Positions 35,318-44,939 of a DNA stretch of 61,764 nt are shown here, in pieces (positions within the stretch are counted from its first letter, which is position 1; the number at the start of each line of letters is the position of its first letter). The notes under the pieces were generated by a model. The model was not told the DNA's origin and did not search any database. It saw only the letters and a list, made by a program, of their open reading frames with translations. The stretch is from an uncultured Chthonomonas sp. (GTDB lineage: Bacteria > Armatimonadota > Chthonomonadetes > Chthonomonadales > Chthonomonadaceae): assembly GCA_903919615.1 (NCBI GenBank), contig CAIXIX010000443.1, positions 1-61,764 on the forward strand, read 5' to 3'. The position numbers and the translations under genes were made by a program.

Positions 35318-36802
35318 TCATATGAGATGGTCCAGATAGATTGTATGAGCCCTATTATCGGGGCCGAGCGTCTGGCCCATTCTAGCAGGAACAGATTCGA
35401 TGGATTCGATTAATCCGGAGCCTTCGAGAGCAAGCAGAGCGGCGCCGCGGCTGCTCGCCTCGGGTTCACTTGCAAAAGTGATGGGTAATCCTATCACGTC
35501 CGCGAATATCGTTCGCCACGGTGCGGAATGCCCCAAAGCGCCTCCCGACGCGACAATTTTTGTCACGTGAGGAAACATGGTCTTGAGGCTTTCGGTTGCC
35601 GTTAGAAACTGCATCGCGACGGCTTCCATCGCGGCACGCAGAATGTGAATTGGCTGGGTGTCGAGGTTCATCCCAAGTAAGGATGCTCTGGAATCGGGGT
35701 TCCACCCCATGCTGCGTTCCCCGGCAAGAAACGGCATAAATGTGAGACCATGATTGCACGGCTCCATAGCGGCAATGGCGGATTCTGTTTCGTCCTGTGC
35801 GGGCAGATTAAGCGTCTCACGCATAAACGTGTATACATGCCCCCCGTCACTAAAAGCCGCGCCGGCTATTGCCCTTCGGCCATCTACACGATAGCGCCAT
35901 ATGCCGCGCGGAAGCTCAGGATCGCCAATACCATCGCGATCAATGTCCCAAACCGCCCGGATCGCCCCGCTCGTCCCCAGATTGATGGCCAGCTTATCGG
36001 GAGAGCAGCACCCACTGCCGATATTTCCACACGCACCATCTCCTACTGCGGGATAGAAGGGAACGTCCTTGAGTTCGGGCCAGCGGGCGGCAAAGTCAGG
36101 CAAAAGCCCTATGGCGGTTTCCGAATGCGTTGCGATAGGCGAAAGTATCGCCTCATTAATCTGGAGCAGCTCCAGGATCTCCTGATCCCATCGGCATTCG
36201 ACCTGGTTGAACAGCCCGGTTCCCGACGCCATCGAGATTGAAACATGTACCGCACTCAGCCCGAAGAGCCGTTTGAGCAGATACTCGCTGGGCGAGATAA
36301 ATCTTGCAGCGAGCTTGTACAATTCTGGTCTATCCTGTTTTAACCAGGAGAGTTTGGCAGGGTAAAAGCAGGGGTGCAGGACACAACCTGTTCGGGAGTG
36401 CAGCTTGGAGCTATCCCATTGGGAACGCAGTTTTGTTGCGATGGCTGCGGATCGATTGTCTGCCCAGCTGAAAATTGGCGATAAGGCATCGCCATTTCGC
36501 CCCAACACAAGCATGGAGTGCCAGAAAGTGGATATTCCAACGGCGCGGATGTGCGACGCGATCCCGGAATCGCGGGCCTGCTGCATCGCGATATCGAGCG
36601 TTTCGAAGATGGCAGCACACCATGCGTCGGCGTCCATTTCGACTCCACCGTCGGCGGTAGTGCGCATCAGGTACTGAACCTGGGCTTTTACGCCAGGAAC
36701 TTCACGGCCAAGCGTATCCCAAATGCCAACTCGGGTTGACGACGTACCGGCATCGATACTCAACACAAGATCCGTTGAGGAGATCGTGTCTATTTCTGAC
36801 AT
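35318..36802 (-). CDS. FGGY-family carbohydrate kinase (gluconokinase/xylulokinase-like)
   Basis: The 494-residue product starts with the FGGY ATP-site strand 'LVLSIDAGTSSTRVGIWD' and contains 'AVGISTFWHSMLVLG', 'GSGCCSPDKLAINLGTSGA' and the C-terminal 'KIVASGGALGHSAPWRTIFA' with 'GLPITFASEPEASSRGAALL', the FGGY family signature region. It phosphorylates a pentulose, hexulose or gluconate; the substrate is not predictable by eye. Only two bases separate it from the upstream glycosidase gene, so it probably phosphorylates a sugar released by that enzyme. Confidence 0.9.
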   Translation of the reverse strand: MSEIDTISSTDLVLSIDAGTSSTRVGIWDTLGREVPGVKAQVQYLMRTTADGGVEMDADAWCAAIFETLDIAMQQARDSGIASHIRAVGISTFWHSMLVLGRNGDALSPIFSWADNRSAAIATKLRSQWDSSKLHSRTGCVLHPCFYPAKLSWLKQDRPELYKLAARFISPSEYLLKRLFGLSAVHVSISMASGTGLFNQVECRWDQEILELLQINEAILSPIATHSETAIGLLPDFAARWPELKDVPFYPAVGDGACGNIGSGCCSPDKLAINLGTSGAIRAVWDIDRDGIGDPELPRGIWRYRVDGRRAIAGAAFSDGGHVYTFMRETLNLPAQDETESAIAAMEPCNHGLTFMPFLAGERSMGWNPDSRASLLGMNLDTQPIHILRAAMEAVAMQFLTATESLKTMFPHVTKIVASGGALGHSAPWRTIFADVIGLPITFASEPEASSRGAALLALEGSGLIESIESVPARMGQTLGPDNRAHTIYLDHLI

Positions 36803-36804
36803 GT

Positions 36805-39189
36805 CTACTTGGGATCTATCTCAATGGTGCATGGATTGTCGAGGCACACCCGATCCGTTCCATTCACCGTGACAATGAAACCCGCGCCAGCGCTCCATCG
36901 AACACCAACCAGGTGACCGCGCACCGGCACATCCTGCAAATCAAAGCTGGAGATGCCAGCGGGCAGCGGGTCGATCAGTATGCCACCGCCAGGGCCGGGC
37001 TCGGGTTGAATGCCTGCAATATGTCGAATGATCAGATCGATGACCCATGAGTGCTGGTAGTCGTCGATTCCCCGATATAGCGAGGGAGTGCCGGTATTGG
37101 GATTGTAGTGTTCATAGCTATTTGGCAGAGCAGGATCGCCGTCGAAGAATAGCATCTTTATAAACTGATGGAGCTTTTCTGCGGCTGCAGGCGCAGCGGT
37201 TCGAGACAGTTTTCGTGCGCCGTGAGCAAACGCATCCACCACATGGGAGTTGGTCATGGGCCACGTTCGGCCATTCCAAGGGCAGTTAGTGCGTTTGCCC
37301 TTCCATGCGCCACTGGCATCAAAATAGGGATCGTTGACCGGACTTGAAGGCACAGGATACAGCGTGCCAAACCGATCGGGGTCGGCGAGAGTGACGAGCA
37401 GCGCTGAGAGATGTGGCTCCGATGCAATATCATACATTAATGGATAGAAGCCGACTGCGGCGGAATATGGCGATTGTGCTCGGGTTTCAGAGTCATAGTC
37501 TTTGAAGATGCCCGCCTCGGAATCCCACATCTTGTCACGGATCGCATCTCGAGTGAGCGCGGCGAGCCTCTTGAATCGCTGCGACTCGCTCCGATAACCC
37601 AGCATCTCCGCAAAACTTGATAAAGTCGCATACAGGCTGAAGCCATAGCAGGATGAATCGACGCCCTTCATCCGGATCGATTTCCAGGTATCTGCTCCTT
37701 GATCGGCAAACATATACCGGCTCATGTACTCCTGACCTGTTTCACCCTGGTCCAAGATGTCGACCAGACCACTCCCCTGTTTATCCCTCACGCGCTCAAT
37801 ATAGTCGGCATATCGGGAAAGACCAGGATACACTCGTCTCACAAAGTTGCGATCTCCACTTAACAGGTAGAGCTGCATGGCTACCGTGCCCCAATCCGCA
37901 TGGTAGAATCCGCGTTCGTTTTGCCAGAGATAGAGATGGCCGGGAATAAATCCCCGGTTTTCGGATTCGCCATCGGCGTTCTGCGCAGCAAGGAAATTTT
38001 CAATGCTCCCCATCGCCACGCTGCGATCTGCCATCCACGAAGCCTCTCGCGCGTGGCATTGGGCCGAATAGCTCACGTGAGAGCGAAATGCCCCGGGGCC
38101 CTCAAACACACAAGGGTGCCGCAGGTTCTGATGCCCTGCTTCACGACCGGGTTCCGTCTCAGCCCGCATGTCGACGGTCATCAATCGCAAACCATACCAT
38201 CGATACCAGTAGTATCTCACGATGTGTTCGTCGGATGATGTGAGATGAGGCAGCGAGTTGAAGTAGTCTCTCCAAGCTCTTTCTGAGATGGCTATCGGAT
38301 CTGAAGCGACATCGGATCGCAGAGATGCGACTGCCCGTTCCCGTTTAAGAGCGACCGCTGCGCCAAAGCAGATCGTATCGTCCTGACCCTGTCGAGGCTC
38401 CAGAACGTAGTGTTGAGCAATATGAAGCAGCCCGTTTGGGTTCCAGCCCGCGGTTGAATCGTTCTCCTGCGCGAGGCTGCCGTTGCGAAATTTCTCTGGA
38501 AATACTGAGAGGTCATATAGAGGCGCTGAGGGCGTGCCCTCGCACAAGTTGATCGTCGTGGAATCAGGCAGTCTGTCTGCACCCATCGCTATAAAGAGAC
38601 GGCGAGCTACACGATCCTGGGGAACTTTGCCGGTCTTCGAAGGCGACTCATTCCATCCATAAACATCGGCCGGGGTATCGGCTGTCTCACCAAACAGGAT
38701 GCAGCGCGCATAGCTGATCACATCTGGCTCACGGAGAACGTCGACAGTAGAAACCTGAGTGGTGGAGCGAACTTCGGGTTTTAGCTCGCCAGATGGTTGC
38801 ATTGTCCATGCGATTAAATTCAGGCGATTTCTAGAAGGCTCTGAGGTAGAAAACGTTAACTTCACTGAAAAGACGTTGGACGGGGTTATCACGCGCTCTT
38901 CGGTTAAAGTGATCCCGGGCTGCCCGCCGAGGATGTACATTTGAGTAAGGCGATCCGGGCGCCATCTTCGTATGACACGGTGAAGGGAGATCGGGCTTCC
39001 TGAAGCATCCAATATCATGAACCCGAACAGACGTTCTAGCCTGATATCAGCGTAATAGGACTCGTCCCAAAACCCAGGCACATCCGCATATGTAGGGAAC
39101 GGTGGAGCATATACTCCTGCCGTGCCCCCGCCGACGAACCACTTATCCGTTCGTGAAAGCAATTGAAGCGGATCTATCCTATTTTGCAT
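36805..39189 (-). CDS. Cytoplasmic glycoside hydrolase, (alpha/alpha)6 barrel, GH63/MGH-like
   Basis: The 794-residue protein has no signal peptide. The N-terminal half is a beta-rich domain ('MYILGGQPGITLTEERVITP'); the C-terminal half from about residue 310 is an alpha/alpha toroid with 'SYSAQCHAREASWMADRS', 'GFYHADWGTVAMQLYLL', 'GLVDILDQGETGQEYMSRY' and 'CPWNGRTWPMTNSHVVDA', which are arranged like GH63-type glucosidase/mannosidase barrels. A C-terminal beta segment ends the protein. The acidic catalytic pair is likely to lie in the Asp/Glu-rich motifs above but was not fixed. It is nine bases after dinB-like and two bases before the kinase, so it probably acts on imported oligosaccharides. 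Confidence 0.8.
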   Translation of the reverse strand: MQNRIDPLQLLSRTDKWFVGGGTAGVYAPPFPTYADVPGFWDESYYADIRLERLFGFMILDASGSPISLHRVIRRWRPDRLTQMYILGGQPGITLTEERVITPSNVFSVKLTFSTSEPSRNRLNLIAWTMQPSGELKPEVRSTTQVSTVDVLREPDVISYARCILFGETADTPADVYGWNESPSKTGKVPQDRVARRLFIAMGADRLPDSTTINLCEGTPSAPLYDLSVFPEKFRNGSLAQENDSTAGWNPNGLLHIAQHYVLEPRQGQDDTICFGAAVALKRERAVASLRSDVASDPIAISERAWRDYFNSLPHLTSSDEHIVRYYWYRWYGLRLMTVDMRAETEPGREAGHQNLRHPCVFEGPGAFRSHVSYSAQCHAREASWMADRSVAMGSIENFLAAQNADGESENRGFIPGHLYLWQNERGFYHADWGTVAMQLYLLSGDRNFVRRVYPGLSRYADYIERVRDKQGSGLVDILDQGETGQEYMSRYMFADQGADTWKSIRMKGVDSSCYGFSLYATLSSFAEMLGYRSESQRFKRLAALTRDAIRDKMWDSEAGIFKDYDSETRAQSPYSAAVGFYPLMYDIASEPHLSALLVTLADPDRFGTLYPVPSSPVNDPYFDASGAWKGKRTNCPWNGRTWPMTNSHVVDAFAHGARKLSRTAAPAAAEKLHQFIKMLFFDGDPALPNSYEHYNPNTGTPSLYRGIDDYQHSWVIDLIIRHIAGIQPEPGPGGGILIDPLPAGISSFDLQDVPVRGHLVGVRWSAGAGFIVTVNGTDRVCLDNPCTIEIDPK

Positions 39190-39198
39190 TCAGATGAG

Positions 39199-39666
39199 TT
39201 ACCGCCAGTTGTCGGGAGTATGAAACTCTATATCGCCATAGAGTATCTGCATTAAGTTCAACTGTCCCGCGTGGTACGACATATTTCTGTACGGCTGCAA
39301 GATCAGGTTCTTACCAACAATCATAGCCTTTGGATGCTTAAAACTTCGTTCCAGGTCTTCAGCGGATAAAGCGCGGATCGCGGCCGCGAGGTCATCAACG
39401 CTAGCGTGAAGTTGGCTGCATGCTTCTTCCGCAGAACCAGGTATCAAGCCAGGCTTCATTGAGCCTTCAGATCCTCGCATTATGGCCGCAAATGCATGGT
39501 TCACTGCAATACACTCTGCAGTCAGCTCAAGGATGGAGCGAGTTTCAGCTGAGCCGGGCCATGAGGGGCGCCAACTCAGCCGCTCCGTATGCGTGCTCTT
39601 AAGAAACTGACAGTAGCTCTCGCCGATCCGCTCAGTCTGTTGAGCGGCATACTCCTGAACGGTCAC
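39199..39666 (-). CDS. DinB-family protein
   Basis: The 155-residue four-helix-bundle protein matches the DinB/YfiT pattern: N-terminal helix 'YAAQQTERIGESYCQFLKST', 'SILELTAECIAVNHAFAAIM' and the C-terminal metal-site helix 'YRNMSYHAGQLNLMQILYGD'. Such proteins are metal-dependent and often thiol-S-transferases, with no single conserved role. It lies between the DUF1054 gene and the glycosidase on the same strand. Confidence 0.85.
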   Translation of the reverse strand: MTVQEYAAQQTERIGESYCQFLKSTHTERLSWRPSWPGSAETRSILELTAECIAVNHAFAAIMRGSEGSMKPGLIPGSAEEACSQLHASVDDLAAAIRALSAEDLERSFKHPKAMIVGKNLILQPYRNMSYHAGQLNLMQILYGDIEFHTPDNWR

Positions 39667-39690
39667 CCGGTATCTCCTAGAACGACATTA

Positions 39691-40374
39691 TCACACTTTG
39701 CCGAATTCGTAGAGCGGTCTTAGCGTCTTGACCGCTGCCACCACAGCTTTGGTCAGTGTCTTTCCTGATTTTCTGATCACCTGCTTGCGCGAGATGTCGA
39801 TCCCAAAGACAGCATGCTGACCTTTAACACGCCGCATTCGCGCAGCGAACTCTCTCAAAGTTGTGGCATTTAACGAGATCCCAGATAGCGGCTCGCCATC
39901 GGCGCCAGGAATATTGTAGGCCATTATCTGCGGATGCTGCTCGAAATATTCAGCCATTCGATCTGCCTGTTGCTCCAGGTTCCGAATGAATAACGCTTTG
40001 TCCTCCGCGTAGTCCTCGACAAAAACGGAGGTTCGCACAGACTCCGCACTGATGGCCACACGAACATGCACAAAAGGTTTGTAAGCGCGAGCACTACGTG
40101 AAAATGCAACCCAGGTCGCCTCTGGAGGATTAACAGTTCGCCGCATGTGCTGCGCTACATGCGTATAGAGCTGTTCCCCCAGCGCGGCAGATACGGGGCT
40201 GTTGAGATGTTCGCCAAGCTGAATCAGTTTTGGTTTGATTCTTGCTCTCAGGAGAGGCATACGATCGTGGAAGGCAGGCACCTCAAAAATATCAAAATCA
40301 GTGGCATCGAATCCTGTTGGCAAACCCGATTGGGTATCTGCCGCACTTTCTCCCGCCGCTTTGGCTGTGCTCAT
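39691..40374 (-). CDS. DUF1054 protein (YktB-like)
   Basis: The 227-residue product matches Bacillus YktB/DUF1054: 'FDATDFDIFEVPAFHDRMPL', 'RARIKPKLIQLGEHL', 'HVAQHMRRTVNPPEATWVAF' and 'KPFVHVRVAISAESV'. The family has a known fold but no firm function and is best known from Firmicutes. A Ser/Ala-rich extension of about 25 residues precedes the conserved start. It is the fourth gene of the minus-strand run ending in the FGGY kinase, 24 bases upstream of the dinB-like gene. Confidence 0.85.
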   Translation of the reverse strand: MSTAKAAGESAADTQSGLPTGFDATDFDIFEVPAFHDRMPLLRARIKPKLIQLGEHLNSPVSAALGEQLYTHVAQHMRRTVNPPEATWVAFSRSARAYKPFVHVRVAISAESVRTSVFVEDYAEDKALFIRNLEQQADRMAEYFEQHPQIMAYNIPGADGEPLSGISLNATTLREFAARMRRVKGQHAVFGIDISRKQVIRKSGKTLTKAVVAAVKTLRPLYEFGKV

Positions 40375-40441
40375 TGTCTTTACCGTGCTCCCGAATTAAA
40401 GTTCACGCAACACAATACTTAGCTGCTCCCCAAAAGAATCT

Positions 40442-41296
40442 TTACAGATTTAATCCGTTTGATTGTTCTGCTAAATATCTATCCCACGCCTCAGAAACAC
40501 ACCCTTCGAGTACATTTCCAGAATGAGTGTAAATCCTGTATCGCAAAACGAGCGGCGCGCCGGGACTAATCTCCACCGGAGCCGCCGCAAAGAAACCATA
40601 ATTGGGCGAGAATGGGCCGTAATCGCGGGTGAACCAGGGCGTAGGAAAAGCAGGATTGTCTGAATGGTCAAATACGGCTATACCGCATTCGAGCCGCCCT
40701 AGCCTTCCTGAGCAGTCCACCCACCCCGATTTCTGACGATAGGTTCCGCGCTCATTCTGTTTGCCTTCGGCATTAGTCAGAGTACCGCCTGTTTTTACAG
40801 TGAGTCCATCGGCAACCCGAATATGCGGAATACCAGCTTCATTCGTCTGATTGAGGCGGACAGTACTGGAAGAAGGTGCGATAAGGGTAATAGAGAGATC
40901 GAACCATCGTTTCTCTGTCGGCATGTCGTAGAAGGTCAGACTGCGATCATCGCGTAAAATTAAGTCACCGCGAGCATCGATCCAGTCGTTCGAACTGTAG
41001 ACCGTTGCGGAGCTGCCATCTTCTGGGGAAGCTATCGAGTAAGATTTCAACTCGATGCGACCACTCTCCGGCTTTTCCAGCCAGAAATCCGAATCATTAA
41101 CACGCCTGTGCCCGATCCATATGCCATGATGATGACGATGATCGGTCGGACAATCCGCAACAAGCGACAGTCCATTCGCGGCTCGCAGCGGGTAGATGGA
41201 GGGCTTAAGGCCGTGAGTGCCCCAAGAGTAACGCGTGTACTCCTGACCACCGATACGAACAATTAACTGTTCTTGCCACTCTAGGATATCAACCAT
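40442..41296 (-). CDS. DUF6807 / PmoA-like family protein
   Basis: The 284-residue product shows the DUF6807 (PmoA-like) pattern: 'SIYPLRAANGLSLVADCP', the His-rich 'TDHRHHHGIWIGHRRVND', 'ITLIAPSSSTVRLNQTNEAG' and 'PWFTRDYGPFSPNYG'. It is a beta-sandwich family found in sugar-utilisation loci; it is sometimes labelled methane oxygenase PmoA, which is misleading. The ATG at 41296 is preferred because CAGGAG lies six bases upstream; the ATG at 41311 contains that site. It is divergent from an isomerase gene, with a palindrome between them. Confidence 0.85.
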   Translation of the reverse strand: MVDILEWQEQLIVRIGGQEYTRYSWGTHGLKPSIYPLRAANGLSLVADCPTDHRHHHGIWIGHRRVNDSDFWLEKPESGRIELKSYSIASPEDGSSATVYSSNDWIDARGDLILRDDRSLTFYDMPTEKRWFDLSITLIAPSSSTVRLNQTNEAGIPHIRVADGLTVKTGGTLTNAEGKQNERGTYRQKSGWVDCSGRLGRLECGIAVFDHSDNPAFPTPWFTRDYGPFSPNYGFFAAAPVEISPGAPLVLRYRIYTHSGNVLEGCVSEAWDRYLAEQSNGLNL

Positions 41297-41334
41297 GGGT
41301 CGCTCCTGCATACATTACGCACCAATTGTACCCT

Positions 41335-41348
41335 CTCACCGCGGTGAG
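41335..41348. promoter_or_regulatory. 14-bp palindrome between divergent PmoA-like and isomerase genes
   Basis: CTCACCGCGGTGAG is a perfect palindrome centred on CGCG in the 130-bp divergent promoter region. It could be an operator controlling both genes, or a small hairpin. Confidence 0.45.
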
Positions 41349-41426
41349 GCGGGGCATAATCAGAAGAGAGGCAGATAGTGGGTTTAATCGTGCTGTACGA
41401 AATCCATTCAATCGGGAGAAAGTAAG

Positions 41427-42212
41427 ATGGCCGTTACATTCTCTGTTTTCACTAAACCCTGGCGTGAGCCCATTCCCCAGCTCGCGAGGCGCATCGCAAA
41501 CCTAGGTTTCGATGGTATTGAGCTGCCAGTGCGCCCGGGATACCCGGTTACGCCCGACACGCTCGAACTGCTGCCCGAAACTGTGCGACAGATGGCGGAT
41601 GCAGGTTTGAAGGTATTCAGCATTGCCAGCAGCGCAAACGAGCGCACGATCGCAGCCTGCGCCGACAACGGCATTCCAACGATCAGGATTATGGCACCTA
41701 TCGGCGACGGCGGCTACGTGGAGGCCGTGCGGCGAACGCGCTCAAAGTTCGATAACCTTCTGCCATTGCTTAGACAGTATGGAGTTCAAATTGGCGTGCA
41801 GAACCACTACGGTGGATTTGTGAGCAATGCTTCTGGGCTTCGTGAGCTGGTTGCCGGGTACGAGCGTGCGCAGGTTGCTGCAGTGTGGGACGCCGCACAC
41901 AACGCCCTGAATGGCGAGGATCCAGAGCTTGCAATCGACATTGTTTGGGATTCTCTCGGAATGGTGAACCTTAAGAATGCCTTCTGGAAGTTGACATCTG
42001 GCCCGGAGGCGGCAGAGGCTCAATGGACACCCTACTGGACTGCTGGGCCACACGGCCTTGCTTCCTGGCGGCGCGTTGCGGCAGAACTGCAGCGCAGGGA
42101 ATATTCGGGCGTTGTGTGTCTTACCGCTGAGTACTCGGACGAGGAGCGTGTCGATTCGCTTATTGCGCAGGACATTCAATTCGCAAAGTCTCTGTGGAAG
42201 GCGGGGCTCTAG
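41427..42212 (+). CDS. Sugar phosphate isomerase/epimerase (TIM barrel)
   Basis: The 261-residue product has the AP-endonuclease-2-like barrel: 'MAVTFSVFTKPWRE', 'IANLGFDGIELPVRPGYPV', 'QYGVQIGVQNHYGGFVSNA', 'AVWDAAHNALNGEDPELA' and 'EYSGVVCLTAEYSDEE'. GGGAG lies upstream of the ATG at 41427. It precedes mnmE by 25 bases on the same strand. It probably metabolises a sugar handled by the neighbouring divergent genes; the substrate is unknown. Confidence 0.87.
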   Translation: MAVTFSVFTKPWREPIPQLARRIANLGFDGIELPVRPGYPVTPDTLELLPETVRQMADAGLKVFSIASSANERTIAACADNGIPTIRIMAPIGDGGYVEAVRRTRSKFDNLLPLLRQYGVQIGVQNHYGGFVSNASGLRELVAGYERAQVAAVWDAAHNALNGEDPELAIDIVWDSLGMVNLKNAFWKLTSGPEAAEAQWTPYWTAGPHGLASWRRVAAELQRREYSGVVCLTAEYSDEERVDSLIAQDIQFAKSLWKAGL

Positions 42213-42237
42213 ATTTGAGAATCAGGATCGACATCCT

Positions 42238-43674
42238 ATGTTGAACGATACCATCACAGCGATAGCGACTCCCAGCGGCTCGGGAGGGATCTCGGTTCTC
42301 AGGATCTCGGGCCCCAGCTCCGTGGCCATCGCTTCGCTAGTATTTCGACCCATTTCCTGCGAGGATCTCGCACAGAGCCGGGGCTACCGGGTCTACTACG
42401 GGCATGTCGTCCAGCCGCATTTCGACGGCAAAGGCGATCCAGTTGGTAAACCTTTTGAGATCATTGATGATGCACTTCTAACAGTATTTCGCGCTCCCCG
42501 ATCCTACACTGGCGAAGATGTATGCGAGGTAAGTGTTCACGGCGGGCAAACGACGGCACGATCCGTATTGAATATTATAGTTCTAGCCGGTGCGAGGCTC
42601 GCTGAGCCCGGTGAGTTTACGAAGCGTGCCTTTATGAATGGCCGGCTCGATCTTGCGCAGGCAGAGGCAGTTTCCGAAGTTATCAAATCCCGGACCGATG
42701 CAGCGCGCAGAATGGCAAGAAGGCAGCTCGAAGGAGCGCTATCTCGTAAGGTGGCCGCGATACGCGACGATCTAATCGGTATTACGGCCGCGATCGAGGT
42801 CACCATTGACTTCAGTGATGACGTAGGCGAACTGGACCATGAGGAGATTTTGGCCCGGCTTGAAATCGTGAGGAAAGAGATTGTTTTGATTAAAGATTGC
42901 GCCGATCGCGGGCGAGCCTTGCGAGAAGGCGTGACTGCGACGATTGTCGGCAGACCAAACACGGGCAAGTCGTCTCTAATGAACGCGCTCTTGCGAAGCG
43001 ACAGGGCGATCGTCACCGCTATCGCGGGCACCACGCGGGATACCATCGAAGAGAGCTTTGTGATCGAAGGAGTTCCATTCGTTATTACAGACACTGCAGG
43101 TGTTCGAGAGACCGCCGATCCCATCGAGCGTATTGGGGTTGAGCGCACACGAAGCGCTGCGGCAGTTTCAGACATTGCGCTCCTGGTACTCGATCTTGCC
43201 GCAGGCTTTACTGTGGAAGATGAAGCAGTGTTAGAATTCGCGTCTGGCAGCGCTCGCAGTATTGTCGTATGGAACAAAGTAGATATTGTCGCCAACGCGA
43301 CTGAGACGCTCCTTGGGCGTAACGCTCAGTTACCGGCGCAGCTCCGAGTCTTTCCTTCCATTTCAGTGTCAGCGCTCACAGGAAGCGGAATCTTGAGCCT
43401 CGAGGCGATCATGGCAGAACCCTATGTCCAAGCCGATGGAATGCAGGAGGAGGCAGCCTCGCCAATCTTAAGCCAGGCGCGGCATGTTCAAGCTATAGAT
43501 GCGGCTGTGACCAGTCTCGAACACGCGCTAACTTCGGCGCGAAGAAAGATGCCCGGCGATTTCATCACGCTAGATATCCGCGGCGCTCTGGATTCTCTGG
43601 GGCTTATTACGGGAGAAACTGTTACAGACGACATCATCGACCGAATCTTTCGAGATTTTTGCGTGGGTAAATAG
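42238..43674 (+). CDS. mnmE: tRNA uridine-5-carboxymethylaminomethyl GTPase MnmE (TrmE)
   Basis: The 478-residue product opens with 'MLNDTITAIATPSGSGGISV', the usual MnmE start, and has the folate-binding N-domain, the G domain inserted in the helical domain (G1 'GRPNTGKSSLMNALL' at about 237, DTAG at about 285, NKVD at about 346) and the C-terminal 'FRDFCVGK', where Cys is part of the conserved C(I/L/V)GK motif. With MnmG it modifies wobble U34 of several tRNAs. The ATG at 42238 is chosen because AGGA lies ten bases upstream, although the frame is open further upstream within the isomerase gene. Confidence 0.95.
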   Translation: MLNDTITAIATPSGSGGISVLRISGPSSVAIASLVFRPISCEDLAQSRGYRVYYGHVVQPHFDGKGDPVGKPFEIIDDALLTVFRAPRSYTGEDVCEVSVHGGQTTARSVLNIIVLAGARLAEPGEFTKRAFMNGRLDLAQAEAVSEVIKSRTDAARRMARRQLEGALSRKVAAIRDDLIGITAAIEVTIDFSDDVGELDHEEILARLEIVRKEIVLIKDCADRGRALREGVTATIVGRPNTGKSSLMNALLRSDRAIVTAIAGTTRDTIEESFVIEGVPFVITDTAGVRETADPIERIGVERTRSAAAVSDIALLVLDLAAGFTVEDEAVLEFASGSARSIVVWNKVDIVANATETLLGRNAQLPAQLRVFPSISVSALTGSGILSLEAIMAEPYVQADGMQEEAASPILSQARHVQAIDAAVTSLEHALTSARRKMPGDFITLDIRGALDSLGLITGETVTDDIIDRIFRDFCVGK

Positions 43675-43908
43675 GGCGTGGATTCACCGGTCCAACCTGT
43701 AAACCACAAGCTATATAGGTCTGACCGCATCTCGATTTATCTCAGCGGAAGCGTTGCCGGCTGCTGCGACCGAGTGGTCGTCGACGAATTGTCGGATAAG
43801 GACGATCCGAGGCGTCGGGCCGATCAGTCGGATCAATTGCGAGCTTGCCGGATGGCACCGCCGCGAGACGCGAATGCAGTCCGTCAAGCCGCGCCACTAC
43901 CAATGCCG

Positions 43909-44697
43909 CTACAGCCCCACGGTCTGTCCGCCATCGACGAGGATGGTCTGCCCGGTGATGTAGCTGGCCGCCTCAGAACACAGGAATGTGACTGCGTTCG
44001 CCAGCTCTTCGGGACGGCCAAGCCTGCCGACTGGTATTCGATTTTCCGCCTGGCTCCTTGCCTCCGCGAAGCTGATGCCGCCAATCTGAGCATTGCGTTC
44101 GTGCAGATGCTTGAGGCGATCTGTATCGAAGCTGCCTGGAGCAACATTGTTAACCGTAATTCCATCTAAGGCGTATTCGTTTGAAAGCGTTTTGCACAGG
44201 CCTACAATGCCTGCCCGGATAGTATTCGAAAGCAGGAGGCCAGAGATGGGCTGCCGTACTGAGGTCGAGGTGATCACGACGATTCGTCCCCACTTCTGAT
44301 CTTTCATTCCCGGCAAGACCGATCGCAATAGAGTTGTGAATGAAAAAAGTGTGCTATCGAGCGCCTGCTGCCACTTCTCGTCGTCAAGGGTCTCGAAGGT
44401 ACCTGCTGGGGGCCCACCACTGTTAGAGATCAGGATACTGACCGGTCCAAGCTGGCTGGCAGCACTTTCGACAGCAGTTTGAAGCTGCTCAGCGACGGTC
44501 ACATCCGCAGTGTATGCGACGACCTCTGCGCCAGTCTCAGTGCGGATCTCTGCTGCTGCGGCTTCGATCGCCTCTGAGGATCGCGAACATATCGCAATGC
44601 GAGCGCCCTCTCTGGCAAGCGACAGCGCCGTTGCATAGCCGAGACCCTTGCTGGCCGCCGCCACAAATGCAACTTTACCCGCGAGTTTGTAGTCCAT
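43909..44697 (-). CDS. SDR-family oxidoreductase with altered catalytic motif
   Basis: The 262-residue product has the Rossmann start '[20 protein letters not shown]', '[12 protein letters not shown]' (NAG variant) and the C-terminal '[14 protein letters not shown]', so it is a classical-type SDR, about the size of 3-oxoacyl-ACP reductases. In place of the YxxxK active site it reads Ser157-Asn-Thr-Ile-Arg161 after Ser144/Ser146. Several SDR subgroups carry this kind of replacement; whether they reduce substrates is uncertain. The 235 bp between mnmE and this gene holds no supported gene. Confidence 0.85.
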   Translation of the reverse strand: MDYKLAGKVAFVAAASKGLGYATALSLAREGARIAICSRSSEAIEAAAAEIRTETGAEVVAYTADVTVAEQLQTAVESAASQLGPVSILISNSGGPPAGTFETLDDEKWQQALDSTLFSFTTLLRSVLPGMKDQKWGRIVVITSTSVRQPISGLLLSNTIRAGIVGLCKTLSNEYALDGITVNNVAPGSFDTDRLKHLHERNAQIGGISFAEARSQAENRIPVGRLGRPEELANAVTFLCSEAASYITGQTILVDGGQTVGL

Positions 44698-44939
44698 TAT
44701 CTGTATTCCCTTCGATAGCGTGAATCTTGTTTCATTTTTAGTTCTGCACAGGTCATTTGCGATCCTGCTAGTGCACGATTCGTGAAACGCCAGTTGAGCT
44801 CAAGTGTCCATGCAGTAGTTAGCGTCGTCAATGATAATAACGGCCGAAGCAGTTGACGCCATTGGCACGACGTTGCGTTCGCGCGATATAATGGCGCATC
44901 AGATATCTGAATGACTACAGGCATAGGGAGATATAACGG

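Noticed and set aside
43678-44169. 163-residue plus-strand frame after mnmE
   Set aside because: Most of it is antisense to the SDR gene and its sequence shows no domain; only the first 230 bases lie in the gap.
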